Assembly: GCA_041650595.1 (NCBI GenBank)
Contig: JBAZKW010000003.1
Span: forward strand, 1 to 64,000
Direction of reading: 5' to 3'
Source of the DNA: CALFCX01 sp041650595
GTDB lineage: Bacteria > Margulisbacteria > WOR-1 > JAKLHX01
Length of the DNA: 64,000 nucleotides
This document shows, piece after piece, positions 40,711 through 49,157 of the stretch. Every line of letters begins with the position of its first letter. The stretch's first letter is position 1. The translations under genes were made by a program, and so were the position numbers. The notes under the pieces are model-generated. The model was not told where the DNA came from and did not search any database. It worked only from the letters and a program-made list of their open reading frames with translations.

Positions 40711-42105
40711 ATGTTACTCTCTCTTTCAGAGGTCTTACGGGCAACGGGCGGCACGACCGCCAAAACCAAGAAGAATATTCTGTTTAAGGGCATTTCTACA
40801 GACTCAAGGACAACTAAACAGGGAGATCTTTTTGTCCCGCTTAAAGGCCCGAACTTTGACGGACACAATTTTATCGCCGCGGCATTCAAAAAAGGGGCAA
40901 TCGGAGCGCTTTCTTCAAAAAAGCTAAAAAGTCTTCCGAAAGGCAAAATCGTAATACTTCTCCCGCCGGACACACATAAAGACCGTAAGTTTTACCCCGC
41001 ACTTTATGCACTTCTTGCGCTTGCAAAACTTTACAGGTCTAAATTTCCTGTAAAAACGGTGGCGGTCACCGGCAGCAGCGGAAAAACCACCACGAAAGAT
41101 ATGATATATAGCGTGCTTTTGCAGCAGGGGCTTTCGTTAAAGACTGAAGAGAATTTGAACAATGAGATCGGAGTGCCCTTGACCGTTTTTAATCTCTCAA
41201 AAAAGCACCGGTTTGCGGTAATTGAGATGGGCATGCAGGGGAAGGGAGAAATAAAGCCGTTATCTGTCTTATGCGCTCCGGACATTGCAACTATAACCAA
41301 TATAGGAGAGGCGCATCTTGCCCGCCTAAAGACAAAAAGATCGATCGCAAAAGCCAAAAGCGAGATCATCTGCGGGGTTAAGCCAAAAGGAGCAGTAATA
41401 CTCAACGCAGACGACATCTTTTTCCCTTTCCTCAAACGGATCTCAAAAGGAAAAAAAGTGATATCCTTCGGCATAAATGGAAGTCCGACACACAAGGCTT
41501 TCGATATTAGAGAAAGCAATAAAGGCACAGAGTTTGGTTTAAGAATAGCAGGCAAAACACATCGTTTTTTCGTGCCTTTGCCCGGCCGGCACAATGTTTA
41601 CAACGCTCTTACAGCCGTGGCTGTGGGACTTTATTTTAAGATACCGCCAGCTAAGATACAAAAAGGCCTCAAAAGCTTTAAACCATCAAGTAAAAGGATG
41701 GACATAATAAGAACTAAAGGCGGGGTCAAAGTAATAAATGATACGTACAACGCCAATCCTTCTTCGATGGCAGCCGCCCTCAAAACGCTCGCCTTGGGTA
41801 ACGGAAGAAAGATCGCAGTGCTGGGGGATATGCTTGAGCTTGGGCCTGGTTCAAAAGAATACCACAAAAAGATCGGAAGGCTGACAAAAGATCTTGGGAT
41901 CGATCTTTTGGTGGCAGTGGGAAAAAAAGCAAAATATTTTCTGGATAACTCCTGTCGAGAACATTGTTTTTATTTCAGGGAAAAGGAAAAAGCCGTAAAA
42001 TTCCTCTTAAAGATCCTGCGCCCCGGAGATACTGTACTGATAAAAGCCTCAAGAGGCATTAAACTTGAGGAAATTACGCAAAAAATTCTTGACAGCCACT
42101 CCTAA
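40711..42105 (+). CDS. murF: UDP-MurNAc-tripeptide--D-Ala-D-Ala ligase MurF
   Basis: The 464-residue Mur ligase has the MurF N-terminal domain (STDSRTTKQGDLFVPLKG), ATP motif VTGSSGKTTTKDM, ENLNNEIGVPLT (MurF-specific), GMQGKGEIKPL, and NDTYNANPSSMAAAL in the C-terminal domain. It adds D-Ala-D-Ala to the peptidoglycan precursor. Its position after rho, away from rsmH-ftsL, shows the cell-wall cluster is dispersed in this genome. Confidence 0.96.
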   Translation: MLLSLSEVLRATGGTTAKTKKNILFKGISTDSRTTKQGDLFVPLKGPNFDGHNFIAAAFKKGAIGALSSKKLKSLPKGKIVILLPPDTHKDRKFYPALYALLALAKLYRSKFPVKTVAVTGSSGKTTTKDMIYSVLLQQGLSLKTEENLNNEIGVPLTVFNLSKKHRFAVIEMGMQGKGEIKPLSVLCAPDIATITNIGEAHLARLKTKRSIAKAKSEIICGVKPKGAVILNADDIFFPFLKRISKGKKVISFGINGSPTHKAFDIRESNKGTEFGLRIAGKTHRFFVPLPGRHNVYNALTAVAVGLYFKIPPAKIQKGLKSFKPSSKRMDIIRTKGGVKVINDTYNANPSSMAAALKTLALGNGRKIAVLGDMLELGPGSKEYHKKIGRLTKDLGIDLLVAVGKKAKYFLDNSCREHCFYFREKEKAVKFLLKILRPGDTVLIKASRGIKLEEITQKILDSHS

Positions 42106-42117
42106 TTTATATATTAT
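42089..42117 (+). promoter_or_regulatory. Promoter of tRNA-Leu
   Basis: TTGACA (42089-42094) lies within the end of murF; TATTAT (42112-42117) follows at 17-nt spacing and merges with TATAAT (42115-42120). The tRNA begins at 42130. Confidence 0.65.
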
Positions 42118-42129
42118 AATTGTATAGTT

Positions 42130-42211
42130 GCCGCGGTGGTGGAATTGGTATACACGTACGTTTGAGGTGCGTATGCCGAAAGGCTTGAGAGTTCGATTCT
42201 CTCCCGCGGCA
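42130..42211 (+). tRNA. tRNA-Leu (anticodon GAG)
   Basis: The acceptor GCCGCGG pairs with CCGCGGC, with discriminator A. The anticodon arm is TACGT-TTGAGGT-GCGTA, giving GAG, and a long variable arm (TGCCGAAAGGCTT) marks a class II tRNA. The T arm contains GTTCGATTC. The CCA end is not encoded. Confidence 0.95.
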
Positions 42212-42233
42212 TTGATCCTTCAAAAATAACATA

Positions 42234-42262
42234 TTGATTTTGTTCTATACATGGTATATATT
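42234..42262 (+). promoter_or_regulatory. Promoter of the flagellar operon
   Basis: TTGATT (42234-42239) and TATATT (42257-42262) are spaced by 17 nt upstream of fliK, which has its own GAGGGAG ribosome site. It looks like a housekeeping promoter and not a sigma-28 one. Confidence 0.55.
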
Positions 42263-42295
42263 TAGTCAGACGATGGATAAGTTGAGGGAGCATAA

Positions 42296-43195
42296 ATGAA
42301 GGACCCGGAAATAATTTCCGTAAAAGGGCCGCAATCTCAACCGACAAGCAGCGACAAAAAGATCTCCTCGTCAGGTCTTATAGATAACAATTCTTTTGAA
42401 AAGAAACTTAAGACCTCAACCAAAAAGCTTGAACAAAACGATGACGAATTGCTTGGCCTTATACGTATGCTGTCCGAAATGACTTCCGCAGCAGCAAATC
42501 AAAAGCCCGAAGGTTTTAAAGCTGCCGCAACTATCTTTTCTAAAAAAGACCTCGGAAACACCCGTTTGTCAGAAATTGAACACAGTCACACGCATGATCA
42601 GAACAATTCTTCCGGCAATCAATCTTCGCCTGCCGGATCTGTTTCAAAGACCGATCCACAACAAGCTTTATTGGAGCAGCTTTTGGCTTACTTTAAAAGC
42701 ACGGGAGTACCTTTTCCGGTAATGGATCTTGCCTCAAAGCTTGAAAACTTGAACGCAAAACCGGATATCGACCTGATCGCACAAAAGATAATCGAGAATG
42801 CGGCTCTTATTAAGATCAACGGCAAAACCGAGCTTGTACTCAATCTTAAGCCGCAGTGGCTTGGAGATTTGAAGATGAGCATATCTTCCGACAACGGCAC
42901 TCTTTCAATACAAATATTTGCCAATGGAAAGACAAAAGAGCTGATAGAATCCCAGCTTGAAGACCTAAAAAGTCTGCTAGCTCAAGCAAATCTCAATGTA
43001 GGATCTTTGAATGTTTCGGTCGGGAACCAAAATTCCGGCAGTGACTGGACTAGAGAAAACTATTCAAAAGATATTGACACGTCTTATGCTCCTGCTCCCT
43101 TTATTGGACCACCTGCGGCTGCCAAGGATATCTTTCAGAATGCTGACGAAATAGCTATGACAATGAGGCGTCTGATGATATACTCAGAAATATAA
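42296..43195 (+). CDS. fliK: Flagellar hook-length control protein FliK
   Basis: The 299-residue protein has a low-complexity, Ser/Gln/Lys-rich N-terminal two thirds and a C-terminal hook domain with LVLNLKPQWLGDLKMSIS, the LxLxPxxLGxLxV signature. FliK measures hook length and switches export specificity through FlhB, which is encoded downstream. It is the first gene of a ten-kb run of flagellar genes. Confidence 0.85.
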   Translation: MKDPEIISVKGPQSQPTSSDKKISSSGLIDNNSFEKKLKTSTKKLEQNDDELLGLIRMLSEMTSAAANQKPEGFKAAATIFSKKDLGNTRLSEIEHSHTHDQNNSSGNQSSPAGSVSKTDPQQALLEQLLAYFKSTGVPFPVMDLASKLENLNAKPDIDLIAQKIIENAALIKINGKTELVLNLKPQWLGDLKMSISSDNGTLSIQIFANGKTKELIESQLEDLKSLLAQANLNVGSLNVSVGNQNSGSDWTRENYSKDIDTSYAPAPFIGPPAAAKDIFQNADEIAMTMRRLMIYSEI

Positions 43196-43212
43196 AAGGA
43201 GGAACAAGAAAA

Positions 43213-43680
43213 ATGGCATCTACTGTATCTGCTTCTACTTCCGGATCCACAGTCCCTTTTATTGTTTCCGCAAGCCAGATGACACCATCGACAAGCAACG
43301 GAATGGATTTAAGCAAGGACGATTTCTTGAAGATATTGCTTGCGGAAATGTCCACGCCGAATTTCGGGAATCTGTTTGGAAACTCTGAAGGGACCAACAG
43401 TTCGAGCTCTCTATTTGGAGGTACTTCATTAACCTCTAATCTACTGGCAATGAACAATATGTCTTCACTGACCCAGGCTTCTTCCGGCACCGGATTTTCT
43501 TCTATTTCAGAGCTTCCACTGCTTAGCCTTCTGATAGGAAAAGAGATCAAGGCTCTTAATACAGATAATGAAGAGATCAGCGGCACGGTCCAAAGGGTAC
43601 TTATGCAAAGCGGGGTCGCGATGGTCGACATAGGTGATTCCAGAGTAGTATCTCCGTCTTCCATAACGGAAGTAAAATAA
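43213..43680 (+). CDS. flgD: Hook-capping protein FlgD (short form)
   Basis: The 155-residue protein has the FlgD N-terminal element LSKDDFLKILLAEMS (usually followed by QDPL; here STPNF and an inserted Ser/Gly-rich stretch). The C-terminal LIGKEIKALNTDNEEISG ... VSPSSITEV corresponds to the tudor-like part. The FnIII-like insertion of classical FlgD is absent. FlgD caps the growing hook; position between fliK and the hook gene supports it. Confidence 0.8.
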   Translation: MASTVSASTSGSTVPFIVSASQMTPSTSNGMDLSKDDFLKILLAEMSTPNFGNLFGNSEGTNSSSSLFGGTSLTSNLLAMNNMSSLTQASSGTGFSSISELPLLSLLIGKEIKALNTDNEEISGTVQRVLMQSGVAMVDIGDSRVVSPSSITEVK

Positions 43681-43693
43681 GGGGGTATCTGTC

Positions 43694-44539
43694 ATGTTAG
43701 ATATATTGTCGCAGGCAAAAAATGCGATGGACGCTTATTCGACAAGATTAAGAGCCATATCTGCGAATATTTCCAATGTGTCGGTAGACGGCTTTAAAAG
43801 GACCGATATCTCATTTCAAAACCTGTTCAGCAAACTGATAAGCCCCGGAACTGCTGCTTTCATGAACACTGACGGCGGAGGCACAAATCCGCTTCAAATA
43901 GGAGGGACAGTTGCCGTATCGGATTCTTCCATTGATTTTACCAACGGAGAGACTATCGAAGGAAAACAGCTTGACATAGCCATCGGTCTGCCGGGAGCTA
44001 TGTTTGTAATATCCCCGGACGGCGGAAAAACTTTTCGGTATACCAGGAACGGCAACTTTAAGATAATCAATGATAAAATGGTCAGTGACACCGGTATGGT
44101 ATTGTACGGTTTTAGGACTTCAAACGGTGTAGCGGCACAAAAGCTCGAGCCCATAGATCTTTCCGGCATTAATTACACCTCAAGCTTATTGTCTTGGGAT
44201 GAAAATGGATTTCTAAGGTTATATGATTCCGCCAACACAGAAAATCCGTATGGCCCGGCTCTGCCCTACCAGCTCGCTTATGTTACTTTTGAAAACCCTT
44301 CCGGTTTGAGATACGATAATGCTACGACATTTTCGCAAACTTTGTCATCCGGAAACCCTTCCACACCGCAAGTCCCAACCGTAGGTCTGTTGTATCCCAG
44401 AAAAAGAGAAAAGTCCAATGTGACATACTCATCCGAAGTTGTGGATTCGATAGAAGTGCAAAGGTCTCTTGACGCTGTACAATCCGTCATAAAGATGGCA
44501 AATGACTCGATCACGGCTTTCATAAACAAACTTGGATAG
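43694..44539 (+). CDS. Flagellar hook/rod protein (FlgE/FlgF/FlgG family)
   Basis: The 281-residue protein starts with the rod/hook motif ANISNVSVDGFKRTD (residues about 25-39). The middle shows FRYTRNGNFKIINDKMVSDTGMVLYGF, and the C-terminal helix ends VQRSLDAVQSVIKMANDS. Position after flgD fits the hook protein FlgE; the short length fits FlgF/FlgG as well, so I leave the symbol open. Confidence 0.85.
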   Translation: MLDILSQAKNAMDAYSTRLRAISANISNVSVDGFKRTDISFQNLFSKLISPGTAAFMNTDGGGTNPLQIGGTVAVSDSSIDFTNGETIEGKQLDIAIGLPGAMFVISPDGGKTFRYTRNGNFKIINDKMVSDTGMVLYGFRTSNGVAAQKLEPIDLSGINYTSSLLSWDENGFLRLYDSANTENPYGPALPYQLAYVTFENPSGLRYDNATTFSQTLSSGNPSTPQVPTVGLLYPRKREKSNVTYSSEVVDSIEVQRSLDAVQSVIKMANDSITAFINKLG

Positions 44540-44562
44540 AAGGCATGAGGTGGCATAAGTAA

Positions 44563-45522
44563 GTGGCAACTATCAAAAAGGGAAAGAAGGCGGTTCTTCT
44601 TCCGGGCGCTATAGGTGACTGGACAAAATACAAACCTCAAATAGAAGAAACGGCAAAGATCAAAGCTTCTTCAAAGTCCCCTAACAGGTTTTCCGAAAAG
44701 GAACTCCTGGATATGGATATTTTATTCCTTAACATCTTTGAAGAGTACACAAAAGCGGTCCAAAAAACCACGGGTCTTTCCATGAGCGCCGTCAGCTGCT
44801 CAATAGAAACTGACAATTATGCCGAGATACTAAAGTCCGTAAATATCCCTGTAGTCCAGTTCAAGGTAACTTCACCCGAAGTCGAGCCGCTTTTCTTATG
44901 CTTCGACATGACGCTTGCCAATGCGCTGATAAATTCTTCTGTCGGAGGGCAAACGGACCTTGCGCCCGCAAAAAGCCTTACTGAAATTGAAGAAAACATC
45001 CTCGAACTGTGCGCTTCAAGCGGAGCCGACAAATTGTTGGGCGGCCTGTCTAAGAACATCGAGGTCAAATATCTGAATTCTCCCAACATATATTTTGACC
45101 AGAGCATAGAAGAATCAGCAGTGCTGGTCCTGGGAAGATCACAGATAAATTTCGGAAAACTGAGCGGCCAAGTCTTTTTGATATCTCATCTGTCGACTGC
45201 TCAAGATATACTTTTTAGATCCAAGAACAAAATAGCTGCTCCGGATATAAGCAAGATACCGGTAGCAATAACCGGAAAAATAACAATGCCGGTCTCATCT
45301 GTTTTGGGCAGCACTATGATATCGGCAAAAGAGCTTTATGAGCTTGAAGCGGGAGATGTAATAGTGCTTGACTCTTCGATAAACAACCTGCTGCATATCT
45401 CAATAGGAGAAGACTTGAATATTCTGGGTCAACCTGGTATAAAGGATGATAGATTGTGCGTACAAATACTGAAAAATGGAAACGGTAAGGTCGAAAAAAT
45501 AAAACTTTCTGCGGAGGTGTGA
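44563..45522 (+). CDS. fliM: Flagellar motor switch protein FliM
   Basis: The 319-residue protein has the FliM middle domain (LDMDILFLNIFEEYTKAVQ ... SLTEIEENILE) and a C-terminal SpoA domain (ITMPVSSVLGSTMISAKELYELEAGDVI). It binds FliG and FliN in the C-ring. The N-terminus (MATIKKGKKAVLLPGAIGDW) lacks the LSQxEIDALL peptide that binds CheY-P in chemotactic bacteria. Start is GTG 44563 with GAGGTGG about 10 nt upstream. Confidence 0.88.
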   Translation: MATIKKGKKAVLLPGAIGDWTKYKPQIEETAKIKASSKSPNRFSEKELLDMDILFLNIFEEYTKAVQKTTGLSMSAVSCSIETDNYAEILKSVNIPVVQFKVTSPEVEPLFLCFDMTLANALINSSVGGQTDLAPAKSLTEIEENILELCASSGADKLLGGLSKNIEVKYLNSPNIYFDQSIEESAVLVLGRSQINFGKLSGQVFLISHLSTAQDILFRSKNKIAAPDISKIPVAITGKITMPVSSVLGSTMISAKELYELEAGDVIVLDSSINNLLHISIGEDLNILGQPGIKDDRLCVQILKNGNGKVEKIKLSAEV

Positions 45523-45525
45523 GTT

Positions 45526-45834
45526 TTGGGAGAAAATGAAAGCCATGAAGTCGACAGGATAAGGTTTACGGAACTTGATAATTCTGCCGTGGGCCCGAAG
45601 ATCGACAAGAAATTGCTTGCCGATATCCCCATCGAGGCTACAGTCGAGCTTGGAAGGACAAAACTCACCTTAAGAGAGATAATGGAACTGGCTGAAGGTT
45701 CGATAATCAGCCTTGATAAATTTGCCGGGGAGCCTTTGGAAGTTAAAGTCGGGGGACAGACAGTCGCGATCGGAGAAGTGATCGCGGTGGATGATTGCTA
45801 CGGCATAAGGATTGCCGAGGTAAAAATAAAATGA
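45526..45834 (+). CDS. fliN: Flagellar motor switch protein FliN
   Basis: The 102-residue protein is a SpoA domain: ADIPIEATVELGRTKLTLRE, then LAEGSIISLDKFAGEPLEV and DDCYGIRIAEV. It completes the C-ring with FliM. Start is TTG 45526, 8 nt after GGAGGTG; the stop overlaps fliO by 4 nt. Confidence 0.93.
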   Translation: MGENESHEVDRIRFTELDNSAVGPKIDKKLLADIPIEATVELGRTKLTLREIMELAEGSIISLDKFAGEPLEVKVGGQTVAIGEVIAVDDCYGIRIAEVKIK

Positions 45835-46208
45835 AAAAGCTTGGTCTGATCATTTTGTTTTTCTCTTTAAAAGTATCCTCTTTCGCGCAAGAGCTCAGGT
45901 TCCCTTTCAGTCCGGAGGCCGGCGCCTCGGCTTCACCTGTATCGTCGGCAGTAGTTTCGATCGGATATGTAATACAATTGTTCTTTTCTCTGCTCGTAGT
46001 ACTGGGTTTTTTGTATGTTATCGCAAAATACCTGCTTCCAAAAATGAAGTTTTCCAGCAAAAGTGAGCACATAATCATCTTTGACAAGCTCGTCGCAGAA
46101 CCGCAGGTAACGCTTTACATCGTAAAGGCAGCTAAAAAATCCTGGCTCATTTCGGTAAGCAACAAGAATGTCACATTAATAGACAAATTTGAAGAGGGAA
46201 CTTTTTAG
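45831..46208 (+). CDS. fliO: Flagellar export protein FliO
   Basis: The 125-residue protein has an N-terminal signal-like helix (MKKLGLIILFFSLKVSSFA), a second membrane helix (about 44-68) and a cytoplasmic tail with IIFDKLVAEPQVTLYIVKAAKKSWLI, the FliO pattern. It helps assemble the FliP ring. It lies between fliN and fliP, as expected. Confidence 0.88.
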   Translation: MKKLGLIILFFSLKVSSFAQELRFPFSPEAGASASPVSSAVVSIGYVIQLFFSLLVVLGFLYVIAKYLLPKMKFSSKSEHIIIFDKLVAEPQVTLYIVKAAKKSWLISVSNKNVTLIDKFEEGTF

Positions 46209-46214
46209 CCCCAA

Positions 46215-46955
46215 ATGAAAAAAACTCTTTGCCTGATCTTTGCTTTTTTCGCCGTTTCCGGCTTGTCTCTGGCTCAAACTGCTCCAATCGGTACTCCTAT
46301 CAACTTTAATACGGTCTTGGGACCGCAACAGCTAAGCAGCAGCATGCAGCTTTTGATCTCGTTATCGATAATAACCCTGGTACCCTTCTTTTTAATCTCA
46401 ACAACTTCGTTTCTCAGGACTGTAATAGTACTTAGTATGATAAGGATGGCCGTAGGCACTCAACAAACGCCTCCCAATGCCGTAATAATAGGATTGTCCA
46501 TATTTATGACCATCTTTGTAATGACCCCCGTCTGGCAGGAAATTAATACCAAGGCGATCGAGCCTTACAACCAGAAAAAGATATCCCAGGCAAAGGCATT
46601 TGAGCTAGGAGCCGAACCTTTGAGAAGATTTATGTTCAGACAAACTAGAGAAACGGACCTTCGGTTATTCATACAATTTTCCAGGATAAAGGCCCCTACC
46701 AAATTCGAAGAAGTTCCGACTTATGTGTTGATACCTGCCTACATGATAAGCGAGCTTAAAACAGCTTTCCAGATAGGCTTCCTCATATTCATCCCTTTTA
46801 TCGTAATAGATCTTGTGGTTGCCAACATCCTGTTATCTCTCGGAATGTTCATGCTATCCCCTGTCATGGTATCGTTGCCGTTCAAAATACTTCTTTTTGT
46901 GTTGTCCGACGGCTGGAACCTTATATGCCGCGGACTTATGATGAGCTTTAGATAA
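46215..46955 (+). CDS. fliP: Flagellar export gate protein FliP
   Basis: The 246-residue protein has a signal peptide, four membrane helices and the FliP motifs FLRTVIVLSMIRMAVGTQQTPPN, and IPAYMISELKTAFQIGF. It forms the export-gate pore with FliQ and FliR. Confidence 0.97.
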   Translation: MKKTLCLIFAFFAVSGLSLAQTAPIGTPINFNTVLGPQQLSSSMQLLISLSIITLVPFFLISTTSFLRTVIVLSMIRMAVGTQQTPPNAVIIGLSIFMTIFVMTPVWQEINTKAIEPYNQKKISQAKAFELGAEPLRRFMFRQTRETDLRLFIQFSRIKAPTKFEEVPTYVLIPAYMISELKTAFQIGFLIFIPFIVIDLVVANILLSLGMFMLSPVMVSLPFKILLFVLSDGWNLICRGLMMSFR

Positions 46956-46957
46956 AT

Positions 46958-47227
46958 ATGTCACAAGATTTTGCGACACAAGTAGTTTACACGGGTGTAA
47001 TGACGTGCCTAACGCTGGCACTGCCGATAGTCGGGCTTGGGCTTCTTGTCGGATTTGTCATAAGCTTATTTCAGGCAGTCACACAGATACAGGAACAAAC
47101 GCTTACTTTTGTCCCAAAGATGATAGTCGTCATGGGAGCCATAGCTTTTTTATCTCCCTGGATGGCGGCCATACTTGTGGATTATATAACCACACTATGG
47201 AGTAACATACCTAATATGGTGAGATGA
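46958..47227 (+). CDS. fliQ: Flagellar export gate protein FliQ
   Basis: The 89-residue protein has two helices and the motif LVGFVISLFQAVTQIQEQTLTFVPK, typical of FliQ. It lies 2 nt after fliP. Confidence 0.96.
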   Translation: MSQDFATQVVYTGVMTCLTLALPIVGLGLLVGFVISLFQAVTQIQEQTLTFVPKMIVVMGAIAFLSPWMAAILVDYITTLWSNIPNMVR

Positions 47228-47231
47228 AGCA

Positions 47232-47999
47232 ATGATCCTTACGCTTCCTCAAATGCAGGTATTTCTTCTGGTATTTGCCAGGGTAGCGGGAATGTTTATA
47301 GAAGCCCCGGTATTCAGTTCCAGGACTTTCCCCGCTACCGGAAAAGTCGCTATGGCGATCTGGATCGCTAGTGCTATGTGGTTTTCCGCACCTGTAACAA
47401 TGCTTCCGCCCGATTCATTTGTCTTTATTATCATGCTGCTTAGCGAGTTTTCCATAGGATTTGCCATAGGTTTTGTGTGCAGTATATTTTTTGAAACCCT
47501 TCAGTCCGCCGGGAATCTGATCGACCTGCAGATGGGAACAAGTATAGCAAGCTCCGTGGACCCAAATACCGGAGCAATGTCCTCAATGATAGGACGGCTT
47601 GCTTTTTTCATGGGGCTGGTGGTTTTTTTCATACTCAACGGACATCATATGATACTCGCGGGCGTACATCAGAGCTTTACCGTCATGCCGGTGGGCCATT
47701 TGATAAATTTTTCATCAAATTTCACTCTGCAGATAATCGAAGCAGTATCTTCCCTTTTGCTTATAGCCCTTCAGCTGGCGGTCCCGGCACTTCTGATAAT
47801 TTTTTTATCGGATTTTTCCTTCGGAATAGTCTCAAGGGTCGCCCCGCAGGTGAACGTCTTTATGCTCGGCTTTCAGGTAAAACCTTCTTTAGGCATACTC
47901 GCACTTTTGTTTAGCGCACCGCTTTTGACAAGCCATGTCGGGACATTGATAAACCAGATGATACAGGAGATAATAAAACTGTTAGCCAACATTCGATAG
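47232..47999 (+). CDS. fliR: Flagellar export gate protein FliR
   Basis: The 255-residue protein has about seven helices with FARVAGMFIEAPVFSSR at the start and NLIDLQMGTSIASSVDPN in the middle, as in FliR. The length is normal and fliR lies between fliQ and flhB in the usual order. Confidence 0.95.
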   Translation: MILTLPQMQVFLLVFARVAGMFIEAPVFSSRTFPATGKVAMAIWIASAMWFSAPVTMLPPDSFVFIIMLLSEFSIGFAIGFVCSIFFETLQSAGNLIDLQMGTSIASSVDPNTGAMSSMIGRLAFFMGLVVFFILNGHHMILAGVHQSFTVMPVGHLINFSSNFTLQIIEAVSSLLLIALQLAVPALLIIFLSDFSFGIVSRVAPQVNVFMLGFQVKPSLGILALLFSAPLLTSHVGTLINQMIQEIIKLLANIR

Positions 48000-48015
48000 G
48001 ATCAAGGTGCATTAA

Positions 48016-49152
48016 ATGGGAGAACAGTCCGGAGATAAAAGCGAAGAACCTACTCCTCACCGGCTTAAAGAAGCGCGCGAAAAGGGACAGGTCGTAAAAA
48101 GCAAGGAAGTAACTACTGCTTTTTTGCTCATACTTTCTTATGTTGTACTCAGGTTTATCGGGGGATTCGCTTGGGAGGAGCTTTCTAACATGGTAAGGGC
48201 AATATACAGCCTTATCCCAAATATCCAGGACTTCGGCTATGGCTTTGTCGCGGCCGCCCTTATGATCGCTTTAAGGGCTTTTGCTCTGATACTGACCCCG
48301 CTCCTTGGAGCAGTCTTTCTCGCCGCAGTACTGGTGGAAGCACTTCAAACGCAGGGGGTTTCTTCAATAGATCCTCTTTCCCCCAAGCTGGAGCGGATAA
48401 ATCCGATCGAAGGCTTTAAGCGTATGTTCAGCATGCAGGGTATATTTGAGTTGATAAAATCCCTCCTGAAGATAATAATAGTTTTTTGGATAACCTGGAC
48501 CGCCATAAGCAGAGAGCTGCCGTTTGTCATCGGCCTTATCAACGCGCATCCTTGGGAAGCGCTTGCTGTCGGGGGCTCGATCGCTTTTAACGTGGCACTC
48601 AGAGTATCGATCTTCTACCTGTTCATAGCCGTACTGGATTATTTGTACAAAAGGTTTGAATTCATGAAGAACCTGCGGATGACAAAACAGGAGATAAAAG
48701 AAGAATATAAAAGGCTTGAAGGAGATCCGCACGTAAAGCAAAAGATGAGGGACCTCCAGAGAGCCATGTCAAATAACAGGATGATGTCATCCGTTCCGCA
48801 GGCGGATGTGGTCGTAACCAATCCTACCCACTTAGCGGTCGCGATCTCCTATCAGGCCCCCAAGATGAAAGCCCCAAAGCTTTTGGCTAAAGGGCGTTTT
48901 GAGATCGCGGAACAGATAAAAGCGATCGCCGAAAAAAATAATATCCCCATAGTTGAGAATGAGGAGCTCGCAAGAGCGATATACCGGTCCGCGAAAATAG
49001 GAGAAGAAATGCCCAACGAACTCTATCAGGCAGTTGCGGAAGTGCTCGCTTTCGTGTATAAATTAAAAAAAGACCGCGTCCGCCGGCGCAAGGAATGGCT
49101 TGGTCCTTTAAAAGGGATCAGAGACGATCTCCAGCCGGCAATTAGGAGTTAA
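48016..49152 (+). CDS. flhB: Flagellar export switch protein FlhB
   Basis: The 378-residue protein starts SGDKSEEPTPHRLKEAREKGQV, has four helices, and a cytoplasmic domain with the self-cleavage site N269-P-T-H. The cleaved form responds to FliK to switch substrate class. MKNLRMTKQEIKEEYKRLEGDP is the family linker. Confidence 0.97.
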   Translation: MGEQSGDKSEEPTPHRLKEAREKGQVVKSKEVTTAFLLILSYVVLRFIGGFAWEELSNMVRAIYSLIPNIQDFGYGFVAAALMIALRAFALILTPLLGAVFLAAVLVEALQTQGVSSIDPLSPKLERINPIEGFKRMFSMQGIFELIKSLLKIIIVFWITWTAISRELPFVIGLINAHPWEALAVGGSIAFNVALRVSIFYLFIAVLDYLYKRFEFMKNLRMTKQEIKEEYKRLEGDPHVKQKMRDLQRAMSNNRMMSSVPQADVVVTNPTHLAVAISYQAPKMKAPKLLAKGRFEIAEQIKAIAEKNNIPIVENEELARAIYRSAKIGEEMPNELYQAVAEVLAFVYKLKKDRVRRRKEWLGPLKGIRDDLQPAIRS

Positions 49153-49157
49153 TAAAA

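Noticed and set aside
42212..42295. Sigma-28 promoter before fliK
   Set aside because: No TAAA-N15-GCCGATAA-like pattern is present; a sigma-70-type TTGATT/TATATT pair fits better.
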